Shown: positions 35,581 to 45,960 of the stretch, piece after piece | How the letters are laid out: each line of letters opens with the position of its first letter | Numbering within the stretch: position 1 is the first letter of the stretch | Assembly: GCA_947561585.1 (NCBI GenBank) | Contig: CANNZV010000919.1 | Coordinates: forward strand, 21,818 to 85,817 | Origin: Caprella mutica | Lineage: Eukaryota > Arthropoda > Malacostraca > Amphipoda > Caprellidae | Direction: 5' to 3' | DNA: 64,000 bases | Program-made: the position numbers and the translations under genes | Notes under the pieces: model-generated | What the model was told of the DNA's origin: nothing | Databases searched by the model: none | What the model saw: the letters and a program-made list of their open reading frames with translations, nothing else

Positions 35581-35742
35581 AAGTAGTCAGTCCAGTTAAT
35601 ACTGTCGGGTTGGCGCGGATTATTTTCCGCCTGCTCTCTCTTAAAAATTATTCCGTAGCTCGGCTATGCAAGAATTTTTAAAAAAAAGCAGCCGAAAAAT
35701 CCGCTCACGCCAACCCGACACTATTAACTTGGCTGACTACTA
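35581..35742. repeat. Long palindromic element, family 1 (copy 2)
   Basis: About 160 bp, nearly identical to the element at 6284: ends AAGTAGTCAGTCCAGTTAAT, inner GTCGGGTTGGCGCGGATTA, apex ATTCCGTAGCTCGGCTATGCAAG. Differences include C for A in the left arm and GGCTG for TGACTG in the right arm. It lies between the TerB-like and YkuK-like genes and is followed by AAGGAATGA, like other copies. Confidence 0.85.
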
Positions 35743-35880
35743 AGGAATGATAAAATCAAAAGATGTGCCGCATTATTTTCGGATAATTTCACTAAATTGT
35801 CGCATCATTTTGAACCATGGAATACACTTTATAGTCTATCATAGACCGTAGAACGGTAATCCCTGACAAAAAAAAGCACC

Positions 35881-36354
35881 ATGCAAAAATGGAGAAAATA
35901 CAACGGAGAGGTCATCGAACTGCCCATACTGGAAGCGGTTGAAAAAACCTTAATTCGCGAGCAAGCTGCCGGACATCGCATGAAAGTCTGCATTGGTACC
36001 GACAGTCAAGTGCGCAGTGGCGTGACAGAATTTGCGACTGTTATCGTGTTTTTACGCGAGAAAAAGGGCGGTTTTATGTTCATTGCCAATGCCAAACGAA
36101 CGGAACCTATTAAGCTCAAACAACGCATGATTGAGGAGGTCGGCAAATCGGTCGAAATTGCATATGCACTCTGCGATTTATTAGACAAATATAATGTCGA
36201 ACTAGAAGTCCACGCCGATATTAATACAGACCCTGCCTTTCAATCGAATACGGCACTAAAAGAAGCAATGGGCTATATTTTAGGAATGGGCTTTGTGTTC
36301 AAAGCGAAGCCAAATGCTTTTGCCTCTTCTTCTTGCGCAGATAAGGTTTGTTAG
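35881..36354 (+). CDS. YkuK/DUF458 RNase H-like protein
   Basis: A 157-residue protein of the DUF458 family, predicted to have an RNase H-like fold. The pattern VCIGTDSQVRSGVTEFATVIVFLREKKGG near the first third contains the first acidic residue, and later HADINTDP carries a second set. Whether it is an active nuclease is unknown. Standing alone, it is followed by a terminator at 36405. Confidence 0.8.
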   Translation: MQKWRKYNGEVIELPILEAVEKTLIREQAAGHRMKVCIGTDSQVRSGVTEFATVIVFLREKKGGFMFIANAKRTEPIKLKQRMIEEVGKSVEIAYALCDLLDKYNVELEVHADINTDPAFQSNTALKEAMGYILGMGFVFKAKPNAFASSSCADKVC

Positions 36355-36762
36355 AAATAGTGTTTAAGCATATAGACACTTAAACGACTGGTTATCAACT
36401 CATTAAAGCGATTATCTTATTTTCAAAATAGGTTAATCGCTTTTCTCATTCGAACTTATTCTTTCGTCGTTACTAAGTGAAACAGCTTTGTTCAGACAGT
36501 ATTTTTTTCATATTTTAGCCTAATATTCCTCCTGATTATCCAAAAAAATGCGTCGAATTAGGCAATAATCACCAATAAACAATGAAGTTCAAAAACATGG
36601 TACGATTTTAGCTAATATATGGTGTCCATGCTTTTATGTGTAAGAATAAAATGAAATAAAACGCCTTGATAAGGAAAACAGAAATTTCAAAGTAAAAAAT
36701 ATTAGGTTCTTTGACCACATTGCAACTCACTATCAAGCGTTTATCAAAACAAACACGACCGA
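36355..36762. other. Spacer before the giant adhesin gene
   Basis: Besides the terminator at 36405-36445, no gene is seen. The 300 bp before the start contain only AT-rich sequence without an obvious promoter consensus, so control of the large gene is unclear. Confidence 0.4.
36405..36445 (+). terminator. Intrinsic terminator after the YkuK-like gene
   Basis: AAAGCGATTATC, a loop and the arm GGTTAATCGCTTT, followed by T-rich sequence. Confidence 0.8.
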
Positions 36763-39700
36763 ATGTTATTAGCGAGATTTCTCGTCATATTATACCTAAC
36801 AGTGCTTCCTTTTGTGCTTTTGGCACAAAATAATTTAGACGCGTCTTACGCCAACCTAAACGCAGTTCCCGACTTCTTAAATGTATGTGGAGACCCCGAA
36901 GAAATTATAGTTCGTATAGCTACGGACGGTTTCTCTGGTTCTACTCGCAGCGACATTAGTGCGCAAGTGCAGTTTTTTGCAGGCGTAAAATTAGTCAATT
37001 GGAATGCCGAAGCATCTAGTTTAGGGGTACAATTGACCAACAATAGCAACCCAAATCAGCCTATTTTTTCCATACCCGATTTAAGTCCGACAGGTACAAA
37101 TTTTGTAGATATTGCCATGACTATTGCCGCAGATTGTGGCTATACAGATACGCTTGATATCAATGATCAAATTTCCGTTTTCGACACTTGGCATTTCAAC
37201 TACACACTTGATAATCAAGCACTTAGCGAAAGTGATGCTACTGCCGAATATCGTGATGCTTTTGCTGTTCCCTTTTTTACCATGGAACTCGTCAACGACA
37301 ATGCTCCTGCTCGTGTATTGGATTGCGGAACTAGAACGGTGCAAGTCAATAATTCTGCTCTACAAGGCTTTACAGACCAATTAATTTACGCTGTTGTACA
37401 AGAGTCCGGTGTAGCAATTAATGAGGTTTTGGTCAACAATATGCCTATTGATTTAACAAAAAGTTTACTAGCTAATGGCGATAGCTTAATCGTTGCCACT
37501 ATTGATGGCAGCTATTTTGAACAAAATAATTTTAGTAATAATGATGGCTTTTTCGACCCTAATGAAAGCCTAATAATAAGCGAAAACTACTGCATAGTCG
37601 GCTGTGCTTTGGGTACTTTAAGCACCCATACGATTGCTTGGGGCTGCGACGGGAGTAGCTGCCGCGAAGCTATAGATTTAGACTTTGTATTACTTGGTGA
37701 AGGCCATGCCAATCTGGAGGTAGAAGAAACGGGTACATTGCCTGACGAACAAGCTGGCTACTGCGAAATCGGTCGCCGTAGCATTACTTTTTCCAACAAT
37801 GGCGTCGAATTTGACGAAGGTTTTGCCACCATGTTTGACGTAGAAGCAGGTATTGGTTTAGCAAGCAATTTTGACCTTTCTGCCAATGGCTACTCCATCA
37901 CCAGCATGTCTATTGGAGGACTACAATTGACTGATTATCAAGCCATTAATGCTTTAGAAGGCAATATGCAATTTACAAGTGACCCCGACGGTGCGGGCGG
38001 TCTTTCTGATGCAGATGGCGATGGTTTTTTCGATGATTTACCCTTGGGCGAAAGCTTTGAAGTAGTGGTTGAATATGCCTTCGATTGTTTGGATACTTAC
38101 ACGCTTGATGCAGAAGAAAACTGCACTAATGACTTTACCGTTAGCTTCAATACGCGCTGCAATTGGCGCAATGCCTGCGGCGATATGGAAACCCGTTTCG
38201 AAACTAATTTTTTCCGGCCAAGTAACAATAATTCAGGCATCGAAAACAGCACGACCACCGATGCTTATACTGGCGGAGAAATTTTTTATGTAACGCATGA
38301 AGAAAGCCGTTCTGTCCGCTTTTTTGATGTCAATTGCAATGGTGAAGAACGCTTTTTCGTGCAGGTAGTCTTGCCACAAGGCATTCAGCCAGCAATTGCG
38401 GAGACATCCTTATTGAAAAATGGACAAACTCCTGTTCCTTTCATTGGCAGCAGCATTTCCAACGATACCTTAAGATTAGAATATGATGCTTCTTTTTCGC
38501 CTTTTTTAAATGGCGATTATACTATCCAATTGGCTTTTACTGCCGACTGTACAGCAGCTTTGGGAGAAACGTTTTTCCCGATATTATTTGAATTTTATTG
38601 CCCCTCTTGCGATTGTCGTCACCTTTGGTATTGTGAAAATTTACCGGGTCCGACTTTACACCCAACTTCGCCACCTTGTCCGCCATTGTCCTGTCCTCAA
38701 GGCTTACAAACTACGGCATTTTCGGTCAACAGAACGACTTTTGGCTTCACGGATGCGACCTACAGCACCCCCGTTGTACCAGCAGAGGTAGATACAAAAG
38801 TGGCGATTTCTTGTGATAGTATCGAAATGCGTGTGCAAAATAAAGTCGGTGCTTCGGCAATTACAGATGATTTAGGTATCGTTATTTCTTACGACAATGT
38901 GGATGAAAGTTATGATGCCACCGAAACTTTTTTATTTGGTAGTGGCGAAGTCCGTTTCATGCAAAATGGCACCGATTTCTTCTGCGATATAACGCCTGAT
39001 ATGCTCACGGTAGAGGCCGTGGACAGTACCAAAATATTGACTTTCCAACTCGGAGAATGCTTGAATTCATTAGGCTTGACGCTACAACCAGAAGACGAAG
39101 TGGAGTTTATTGGCCATTTTGCTATCAACCCTGACGGACCGTTTAGCACTCAATTTCGGGTAGTTCCAAATATTCGTGCTTATGGTTTTGCCGTCTTTAA
39201 TGGAGAAGCGTTTGCTTGCGATAATTTTGGCGAAAATCTCACTATTGCTAAGACTTTAACCGCTTTTGATTTCCCCAATAGTAATAATTTTCCTGAAGGT
39301 TGTGTTGCTACAACCCTCCAATATCGCCTCATTACAGTCAACAATGGTTTTTCTGATTTTTTCCCTAATGAATACCGCCAAGCTACTCGAATAGATAGTA
39401 TTACCTTCGATTTTGACCCTGCATTTTTAGACGCTTTTCATGTCTTAAACATGCAAGTTGCTATTCCGGGACATCCTATTTTTGGCAATAATTTCTACGA
39501 TGTTCCTCCATTGAGTGACTTCCCCAATGGGCATTATTCAGCTCAATTTGACACCTTAGCACAAGTACCTTCCTTGAATGATGTACAGTCTTATTCGTTC
39601 AATTTGCGCTTAGAAGTCTTGCCCACTTGCGAGTCCACCACTGGTTCGTCCAATGGTACTAATCAATACAATTTTGACCCAACTATCCACTATCAAGACC

Positions 39701-42700
39701 GTTATTACGCTCATTTTATCGGTGACGGAACATGTGCGCAAGCTATTACGGATGAAGTAGATAATAATATCACCTATACCGAACCGCCCATTTTGACGCT
39801 TGCGCCAGTATCGAATACGAATTTTATTTTACTAGGCGACACAGCAGAATGGACGATACAAACTTGCAATGCCTCCTTTGAATCTGATGCCGAATTGGCC
39901 TGGTTGGCTATCGAAGATTTTGGCGGCACAGTGAATGTTATTTCGATGGAAGACGTCACTAATCCAAATGATATTCAGTCACTTGATGTGCAATATTATG
40001 GACAAGATGATCTCTTTGCTTTTGCCTATACTAATCCACTTTTGAAAGCTAATGGTCTCAATGGATTTGATGATATATGTAATCTTATTCGAGTAAAAGC
40101 CCTTGTTAATCAATGTGTTAATGCCAACTTTGATGCCATTACAGGCTGGAGTTGTGCCCCATATAGCGACCCCAACTGGACGCCAGACTTATACGAGCCT
40201 TGCATAGAAGATAACTTACAATTGACAGTCACCTTGCGCAATCCTTTATTGGAAGCCAACATGATTGACCAAGCGAACACTCCGCCGGCAATTTGCGAAA
40301 CGGAAACGCTAACAGTTCTCCTTCGAAACACCGACCGAGGCGCAGCTTATAATATTAAAACTCAAATTATTCTGCCCATATTGGGGGCGGAATTAGTTCC
40401 AGGAAGTGTCGAAATTGCCTACCCTTCGAGTGCGCCATTTCAGCCCGCTACCGCCGACCCTGTTTTTGTAGAAACTACTTTACAGGGCGATATTTATCAA
40501 TATGATAATTTTGAATTTCTAGACGATTATCTTCATCAAAATGGCTTAGCGGGCTTCAAGCCCAATATGCCTAGCGATAGCAATGAGCTGATTATTCGTT
40601 ATGCTTTTCAAACGGACTGTGACTTCCGTAGTGGCGATTTGTCTTACTATAATTTTCAAGGAGAGAAAGGCTGTGGCGACTTATCCAATTTTGAAGCGGG
40701 TGAAAGTTTACCACTCATCATTGACGGAGCAGACCCCGACCCCAATAAGCTATTTCAAGTCTTTTTTAGCTCCGGTTCGGTTTTATTGAGCAATCAGCCT
40801 TCTGATATAGAAATTAATGTCGTTAATCTCACTTCTACTCCATCTGAAGACACTGATTTCGTGTCGCTGACCTTACCGCCAGGCGTTGAGTATGTGCCAG
40901 GTTCGACAGTCGCTATTCAGCCCGGAAACTGGATATTGGGTGAGCCAGAAATTATATTGAATAATGGGCTCCAAATCATGACTTGGCAACTGCCAGCAGG
41001 TTTATTGATAGGCGAGCAAGCGACTTTACAATTGCAGGTAAATAGCCCTCAATTAGATTGTGAATTATCGGGTTTTGCTGTACTATTGGCCACCGAAAGT
41101 CAACATATTTTGTTCTGTGCCGATGGTAGCATCCAATGCGATATTAGTACGATTACTTCTGTGACGGGAGCTGGCTTGACGGAGTTGACTGTTGGTGGAA
41201 ATTTGACTTTAAATTTTGCCGAAGTGACTTCACAATGCCTGAATAATCAGCAAGAAACAGTCACCTTAACAGGTCTAATTGCTAGCCCCAATGCGACCTT
41301 CAATGACCAAACTTACAATATCATTGTCTATTATGACGCTAATCAAAATGGCTTAATAGATGAACAAGAAAGTGAGGTCTATGCCGCCTTTTTTGCGGGC
41401 GATGTATCGCCTGATAATGACTTGCCATTTACCTTTAGTTTCCCAGCTAATATTGATGAAACCTGCTTTTTAATTGCTGAAATTACCGTGAATGACATCG
41501 AATTATGTGGGCAATTGGAAATGCTTGTCCCTATACCTAGCCTACAAAATGCCGGCGAAGACCAAGTTTTTTGCGCCACTGAAAACACCACCATTTCTAC
41601 GCAAATAGGTGAAGAATGTATCACTGATGCGCCTTACTCATTTAACTGGATTGCCATTGCACCTGCTTCTACTGACGATTTGAGTGCCACGAATATATTG
41701 CAACCCTCACTCAATATTCCGCACAATGCAGCCTTCACTGATACCCTAACTTATGTCCTTCAAACCACTCGAAATGAATGTACACAAAGCTTTGACACCA
41801 TACGTATTATTCGTTCAGGAGGTCTAGAAATAGCCTCTGCCAATCCGGTCAGTATCGTGCTAGGACAAAGTACGACTTTAGAGCCAACTATTACGGGTGG
41901 AATTGCCCCATTGAGCTATCAATGGTTACCCACAAACACCTTGAATAATAGCTCCATTTTGTCGCCAGAAGCAACGCCAACACAAACAACTACTTATACT
42001 TTAAATGTAAGCGACGCTATAGGTTGTGAAGCAACTGGCAATTTTGAAGTTATCATTGCACCACCGATTGAAATAGACATAAATACCTCTGATACAACAC
42101 TTTGTGCAAATGAAAATTTACAATTAGTAGCCAGTGGCGGCACAAATTATGAGTGGATTGCTTCACCAAATAATCCAACAGAAAATAATTTAGACAATAG
42201 CACTATTGCCAACCCAACTTTCTCTGATGGCACGCCCAATAGTACGTATGAATACCAAGTTATCGTCACGGACGCTGCCTTCCCAAATGTAGCTGACACT
42301 GCACAAGTGAGCATTCAAATGTTTCCCGTTCCAACTTTAGAGATGAGCGAAAATAGTACGATTTGTTTTGGAGAAACGGCAAGCATTTCAGCTACGGCAA
42401 CAGGTGGTTCGGGCATCATTACTTATGAGTGGTCGCCGGCTGTTTTATTTGGTCAATTTACCGATGAAGCCATCGTTCAGCCAACCGAAACCACTACTTA
42501 TACGCTGACTATTTCCGACGAAAATGGCTGCACGACAACTAACACTATTTTGATGACAGTTGAAAATTGTAACACCTGTATCGAACCAGCTATTGTTAGC
42601 ACACAAACTACGCCTACAGAATGCGGCTTTGATACCGGCGCAGCAACTATCAATATAACGCAAAACCTCAATGAGGTAAGCTTTATTTGGTCGCCAGACA

Positions 42701-45700
42701 TGGGCATTGGCAATGCAAATACTGCCAGTAATTTACCCCTCGGAAATTATGAAGTAACGATACAAAATAACGACGACCCCACTTGCCAAACCACTACCAA
42801 TCTTACCATTGGCACTAGTGATGGGCCACAGCCCAGCATTAGCACTACTCCAGCCACTTGCGAAAGCGCGAATGGCACGGCAAGCCTTAACCCTACTGAC
42901 TTACAGTATTTATGGAACGATGGAAACACGGACGCTATACGCAGCAATTTGGCCGCACAAACTTATGTAGTCACGGTAACTGACCCCGCTAATCCATTGT
43001 GTCCAAACATTATTGAAGTAGCTATTCCGCTTGCTAATCCATTGGTAGCTACGGTCAATATTTTACAAGAACCTACCTGCCAGCAAGCTAATGGAACGGC
43101 TCAAATTGAAGTGACGGGCGGCAGTGGAAATTATGGCTATAGTTGGCCAAGCAATAGCGATACTCAAAGTAATTTGACTAGTGGTATTTATAATATTACC
43201 GTAACTGATTTGGCGGGCGATGGCTGTCAAATTCCAGTACTATTTGTACTAACAGATGATGTGCCTGAAGCTACTATTACGATAACGGACACTACTCATA
43301 TTGCTTGTTTTGGAGAAGAAAATGGTGCAATTGCCTTCAACATTGATTTTGATAATGCTTTTGCGCAGCCTGCTGACACCATTTTCAGCAATGGTATTGT
43401 AGATAATTTTGTGAATGGCGCATTTCCTGCTGGCGAAATTTGCATAGCTATTCGAGACGCAAATGGATGTATAGCAGGTGGCCTTTGTTTTGAAATTAAT
43501 GAACCTGAACCACTCTCGGCACAAATCACAACAACAACTTCCTGCGGTACGGACGGAACAATTGCAGTACTTATTTCGGGAGGCGTAGAACCCTATCAAT
43601 ATGATTGGTCAAATACTCCTCTAAATCTGCCTAATCAAAGCGATTTGGCGCCAGGTAGCTATCCATTAACCATCACCGATGCGAATAATTGCACGCTTAT
43701 TTTGGATGAAATAACGGTTGATGTATGTACCGTTTGTGACCTCTTTGAAATAGCCGATACGCTGCTTTTACAAGCTCAAAACTGTTCGGAAACAACAGCT
43801 ATTTGTCTCCATATTCCACCCGATGAATTAGGCCTTTATGAACTAACAGACAATGGCCTTCCGTTCAATAATTTCACCAATTGCTCCTTCGATACGATTG
43901 GTGTTTATGGCTATTCTAATTTATTTGGACAAGGTAATTCTGGCCCCTATATGGTCGATAGTTGGCCCATCAATTCTACCAGCACTTTTTCAGGACAATT
44001 CCTTGATATTCAATCACTTGTAGATAGTATGAACCTATGGGACACGCAAGGCAATTGGGTTTTAAATCCACCATTTATTATTGGTGGTTTTTCGGGAAAT
44101 GATTACCAAGAAATGCAGGTGACGCAGATTAGTTTGGACATCACTTCCACCATTGGCTACAACCCACAATTTACACCAACTGGTCTTGCATTGAACCTAG
44201 CAACAGGTTTTCATGAAATCATTGCAACAAGCACTGTTTCCAATTGTATAGACACCCTGTATGCTACTGTTTTTTGCGTAGAAACGGATACGATTTATAT
44301 CGAATTGGATGAATTTGAATTGGATACGATTTGCCTAACTAGCGAAGCATTAAACGGCCCGATTGTTTCCATCGAAAATAACTGCCCAACGAACGAAAAT
44401 ATCATCATTTTAGATGCAATATTGGACACTTGTTTCCAAATTTCAGCACAAAGTATTGGGCAAGACACTGCTTGCTTTGTGGCTTGCGATGACTTTGGAA
44501 TTTGTGATACAACGATTGTTATCATCGATGTTTTTAATAATAATCCAGCCGATATATCTGACACTATCCTTATCACACAGACCCAACAAATTTGCTTTGA
44601 CACCTCCCTGTTAAGTTTGCAAGGAGAGTTGGCTAGTATTCAAAACATTTGCCCCGAGGCAAGTGGTGAAATGGTCGAATTTACAACGACAGATGACCCA
44701 TATTGTGTTATATATGAAGGCTTTACCTTAGGAACGGATACGGCTTGTCTTCAATTATGCGATGATTTAGGCTTTTGTGATACGCTAAATTTATTCGTAA
44801 CCGTCGTCAATGGACAACTCCTCTACGATACTATTTGCTTAGGTGCTGACAATATTGTCATCTGTGCTGACACTTCCATTTTGGCTGGCAATATTGTCAG
44901 TTCTGCCAATATTTGCCCAGAAGACAGTGGAAATGCTGTTCTTTTCAGCATAGAGAGTGATAGTTTATGTGTCCGCTATGAAGCACTTGCCCCCGGCACA
45001 GATACCGCCTGCGTGCGTATTGAAGACGATTTGGGCAATTTAGTACTCAATTATCACATCGTAACGGTATTGCAGTTGCAGCCCGATTTTTGGTCAGATA
45101 CCATCTACATTGCAGAAATAGACACCTTCTGTTTAGACACCACTGAATTAACTGGCAATCTTATATTCGCAGACGATGTCTGTTTTGATAATTCAACTGG
45201 AAACGTCGATTTTTTCTACAATCCGAACACACATTGCATTGAATATATGGGCATGGCACTCGGTCGAGATACTTCTTGTATGATACTCTGCGATGACCGA
45301 GGTTGTTGTGATACGACCTATTTCAGCATTTTGGTAGAAGAATACTTTGACCCTCCTATTGCCAATGACGACACCCTAAGAACAGACCGAAGTGTGCCTG
45401 TAGTCATAGATATTAAGCAAAATGATATTATTTTTGGTGGTATTGTCAATTCTTACATTCTAAATCCGCCACTCTACGGAACAGCAACCATAAACCCCGA
45501 TTGCTCGGTCACTTATATTCCTTTTGATGAATATTGTGAGCGTGAAGATGCCTTTACTTACGTTATTTGTAATCCAAATGGCTGTGATACAGCTACCGTA
45601 GAAATCTACATAGAATGTTTAGACATTCGGGTTTTCACCGCTGTTTCACCAAACAATGACGATATTAATGACTTCTTTTTCATCTCAAATATCACTCGAT

Positions 45701-45894
45701 TTACGCATCAATTAGACATTTATAATCGTTGGGGCAATCTCGTTTATTCAACCGATGCCTATGACAATAAATGGCCCGGCACTTGGAACAATGAAAAAGA
45801 CTTGCCTGATGGTGCTTATTTTTACATCTTAGAGTGGAGCGATGAAGAAAATGAAAGTGGTGTCTTGAGAGGCTATTTAGAGATTGTTCGTTAG
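36763..45894 (+). CDS. Giant adhesin-like T9SS protein (3043 residues)
   Basis: Signal peptide MLLARFLVILYLTVLPFVLLAQ, then about 1650 residues of beta-rich, Cys-spaced modules. PKD-like and SprB-like segments follow (for example PTCQQANGTAQIEVTGGSGN, near residue 2105). Residues about 2510-2860 carry four tandem repeats of about 80 residues, each with a conserved Cys pattern and a CDDxGxCDT-type motif. Then come an Ig-like piece (ANDDTLRTDRSVPVVIDIKQ) and a CHU_C sorting domain (AVSPNNDDINDFFF, IYNRWGNLVYSTD). SprB-type proteins carry gliding motility. This is likely a surface adhesin or gliding protein exported by type IX secretion. No enzyme motif is visible. Confidence 0.9.
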   Translation: MLLARFLVILYLTVLPFVLLAQNNLDASYANLNAVPDFLNVCGDPEEIIVRIATDGFSGSTRSDISAQVQFFAGVKLVNWNAEASSLGVQLTNNSNPNQPIFSIPDLSPTGTNFVDIAMTIAADCGYTDTLDINDQISVFDTWHFNYTLDNQALSESDATAEYRDAFAVPFFTMELVNDNAPARVLDCGTRTVQVNNSALQGFTDQLIYAVVQESGVAINEVLVNNMPIDLTKSLLANGDSLIVATIDGSYFEQNNFSNNDGFFDPNESLIISENYCIVGCALGTLSTHTIAWGCDGSSCREAIDLDFVLLGEGHANLEVEETGTLPDEQAGYCEIGRRSITFSNNGVEFDEGFATMFDVEAGIGLASNFDLSANGYSITSMSIGGLQLTDYQAINALEGNMQFTSDPDGAGGLSDADGDGFFDDLPLGESFEVVVEYAFDCLDTYTLDAEENCTNDFTVSFNTRCNWRNACGDMETRFETNFFRPSNNNSGIENSTTTDAYTGGEIFYVTHEESRSVRFFDVNCNGEERFFVQVVLPQGIQPAIAETSLLKNGQTPVPFIGSSISNDTLRLEYDASFSPFLNGDYTIQLAFTADCTAALGETFFPILFEFYCPSCDCRHLWYCENLPGPTLHPTSPPCPPLSCPQGLQTTAFSVNRTTFGFTDATYSTPVVPAEVDTKVAISCDSIEMRVQNKVGASAITDDLGIVISYDNVDESYDATETFLFGSGEVRFMQNGTDFFCDITPDMLTVEAVDSTKILTFQLGECLNSLGLTLQPEDEVEFIGHFAINPDGPFSTQFRVVPNIRAYGFAVFNGEAFACDNFGENLTIAKTLTAFDFPNSNNFPEGCVATTLQYRLITVNNGFSDFFPNEYRQATRIDSITFDFDPAFLDAFHVLNMQVAIPGHPIFGNNFYDVPPLSDFPNGHYSAQFDTLAQVPSLNDVQSYSFNLRLEVLPTCESTTGSSNGTNQYNFDPTIHYQDRYYAHFIGDGTCAQAITDEVDNNITYTEPPILTLAPVSNTNFILLGDTAEWTIQTCNASFESDAELAWLAIEDFGGTVNVISMEDVTNPNDIQSLDVQYYGQDDLFAFAYTNPLLKANGLNGFDDICNLIRVKALVNQCVNANFDAITGWSCAPYSDPNWTPDLYEPCIEDNLQLTVTLRNPLLEANMIDQANTPPAICETETLTVLLRNTDRGAAYNIKTQIILPILGAELVPGSVEIAYPSSAPFQPATADPVFVETTLQGDIYQYDNFEFLDDYLHQNGLAGFKPNMPSDSNELIIRYAFQTDCDFRSGDLSYYNFQGEKGCGDLSNFEAGESLPLIIDGADPDPNKLFQVFFSSGSVLLSNQPSDIEINVVNLTSTPSEDTDFVSLTLPPGVEYVPGSTVAIQPGNWILGEPEIILNNGLQIMTWQLPAGLLIGEQATLQLQVNSPQLDCELSGFAVLLATESQHILFCADGSIQCDISTITSVTGAGLTELTVGGNLTLNFAEVTSQCLNNQQETVTLTGLIASPNATFNDQTYNIIVYYDANQNGLIDEQESEVYAAFFAGDVSPDNDLPFTFSFPANIDETCFLIAEITVNDIELCGQLEMLVPIPSLQNAGEDQVFCATENTTISTQIGEECITDAPYSFNWIAIAPASTDDLSATNILQPSLNIPHNAAFTDTLTYVLQTTRNECTQSFDTIRIIRSGGLEIASANPVSIVLGQSTTLEPTITGGIAPLSYQWLPTNTLNNSSILSPEATPTQTTTYTLNVSDAIGCEATGNFEVIIAPPIEIDINTSDTTLCANENLQLVASGGTNYEWIASPNNPTENNLDNSTIANPTFSDGTPNSTYEYQVIVTDAAFPNVADTAQVSIQMFPVPTLEMSENSTICFGETASISATATGGSGIITYEWSPAVLFGQFTDEAIVQPTETTTYTLTISDENGCTTTNTILMTVENCNTCIEPAIVSTQTTPTECGFDTGAATINITQNLNEVSFIWSPDMGIGNANTASNLPLGNYEVTIQNNDDPTCQTTTNLTIGTSDGPQPSISTTPATCESANGTASLNPTDLQYLWNDGNTDAIRSNLAAQTYVVTVTDPANPLCPNIIEVAIPLANPLVATVNILQEPTCQQANGTAQIEVTGGSGNYGYSWPSNSDTQSNLTSGIYNITVTDLAGDGCQIPVLFVLTDDVPEATITITDTTHIACFGEENGAIAFNIDFDNAFAQPADTIFSNGIVDNFVNGAFPAGEICIAIRDANGCIAGGLCFEINEPEPLSAQITTTTSCGTDGTIAVLISGGVEPYQYDWSNTPLNLPNQSDLAPGSYPLTITDANNCTLILDEITVDVCTVCDLFEIADTLLLQAQNCSETTAICLHIPPDELGLYELTDNGLPFNNFTNCSFDTIGVYGYSNLFGQGNSGPYMVDSWPINSTSTFSGQFLDIQSLVDSMNLWDTQGNWVLNPPFIIGGFSGNDYQEMQVTQISLDITSTIGYNPQFTPTGLALNLATGFHEIIATSTVSNCIDTLYATVFCVETDTIYIELDEFELDTICLTSEALNGPIVSIENNCPTNENIIILDAILDTCFQISAQSIGQDTACFVACDDFGICDTTIVIIDVFNNNPADISDTILITQTQQICFDTSLLSLQGELASIQNICPEASGEMVEFTTTDDPYCVIYEGFTLGTDTACLQLCDDLGFCDTLNLFVTVVNGQLLYDTICLGADNIVICADTSILAGNIVSSANICPEDSGNAVLFSIESDSLCVRYEALAPGTDTACVRIEDDLGNLVLNYHIVTVLQLQPDFWSDTIYIAEIDTFCLDTTELTGNLIFADDVCFDNSTGNVDFFYNPNTHCIEYMGMALGRDTSCMILCDDRGCCDTTYFSILVEEYFDPPIANDDTLRTDRSVPVVIDIKQNDIIFGGIVNSYILNPPLYGTATINPDCSVTYIPFDEYCEREDAFTYVICNPNGCDTATVEIYIECLDIRVFTAVSPNNDDINDFFFISNITRFTHQLDIYNRWGNLVYSTDAYDNKWPGTWNNEKDLPDGAYFYILEWSDEENESGVLRGYLEIVR

Positions 45895-45960
45895 CGTTTT
45901 TTCGTTAGCGTTTTTTCCTTAGCGTTTTTTCCTTAGCGTTTTTTCCTTAGCGTTTTTTCC
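45891..45960 (+). repeat. Five tandem copies of a 14-bp unit at the end of the adhesin gene
   Basis: TTAGCGTTTTTTCS is repeated five times without gaps. The first copy overlaps the TAG stop codon of the adhesin (45892-45894). The later units vary only at the last base. T-runs in each unit could aid transcription stopping. Confidence 0.95.

Noticed and set aside
43249..43599. Many short antisense frames inside the giant adhesin gene and sbcC
   Set aside because: They are shadows of the long frames with no start context or domain signal.
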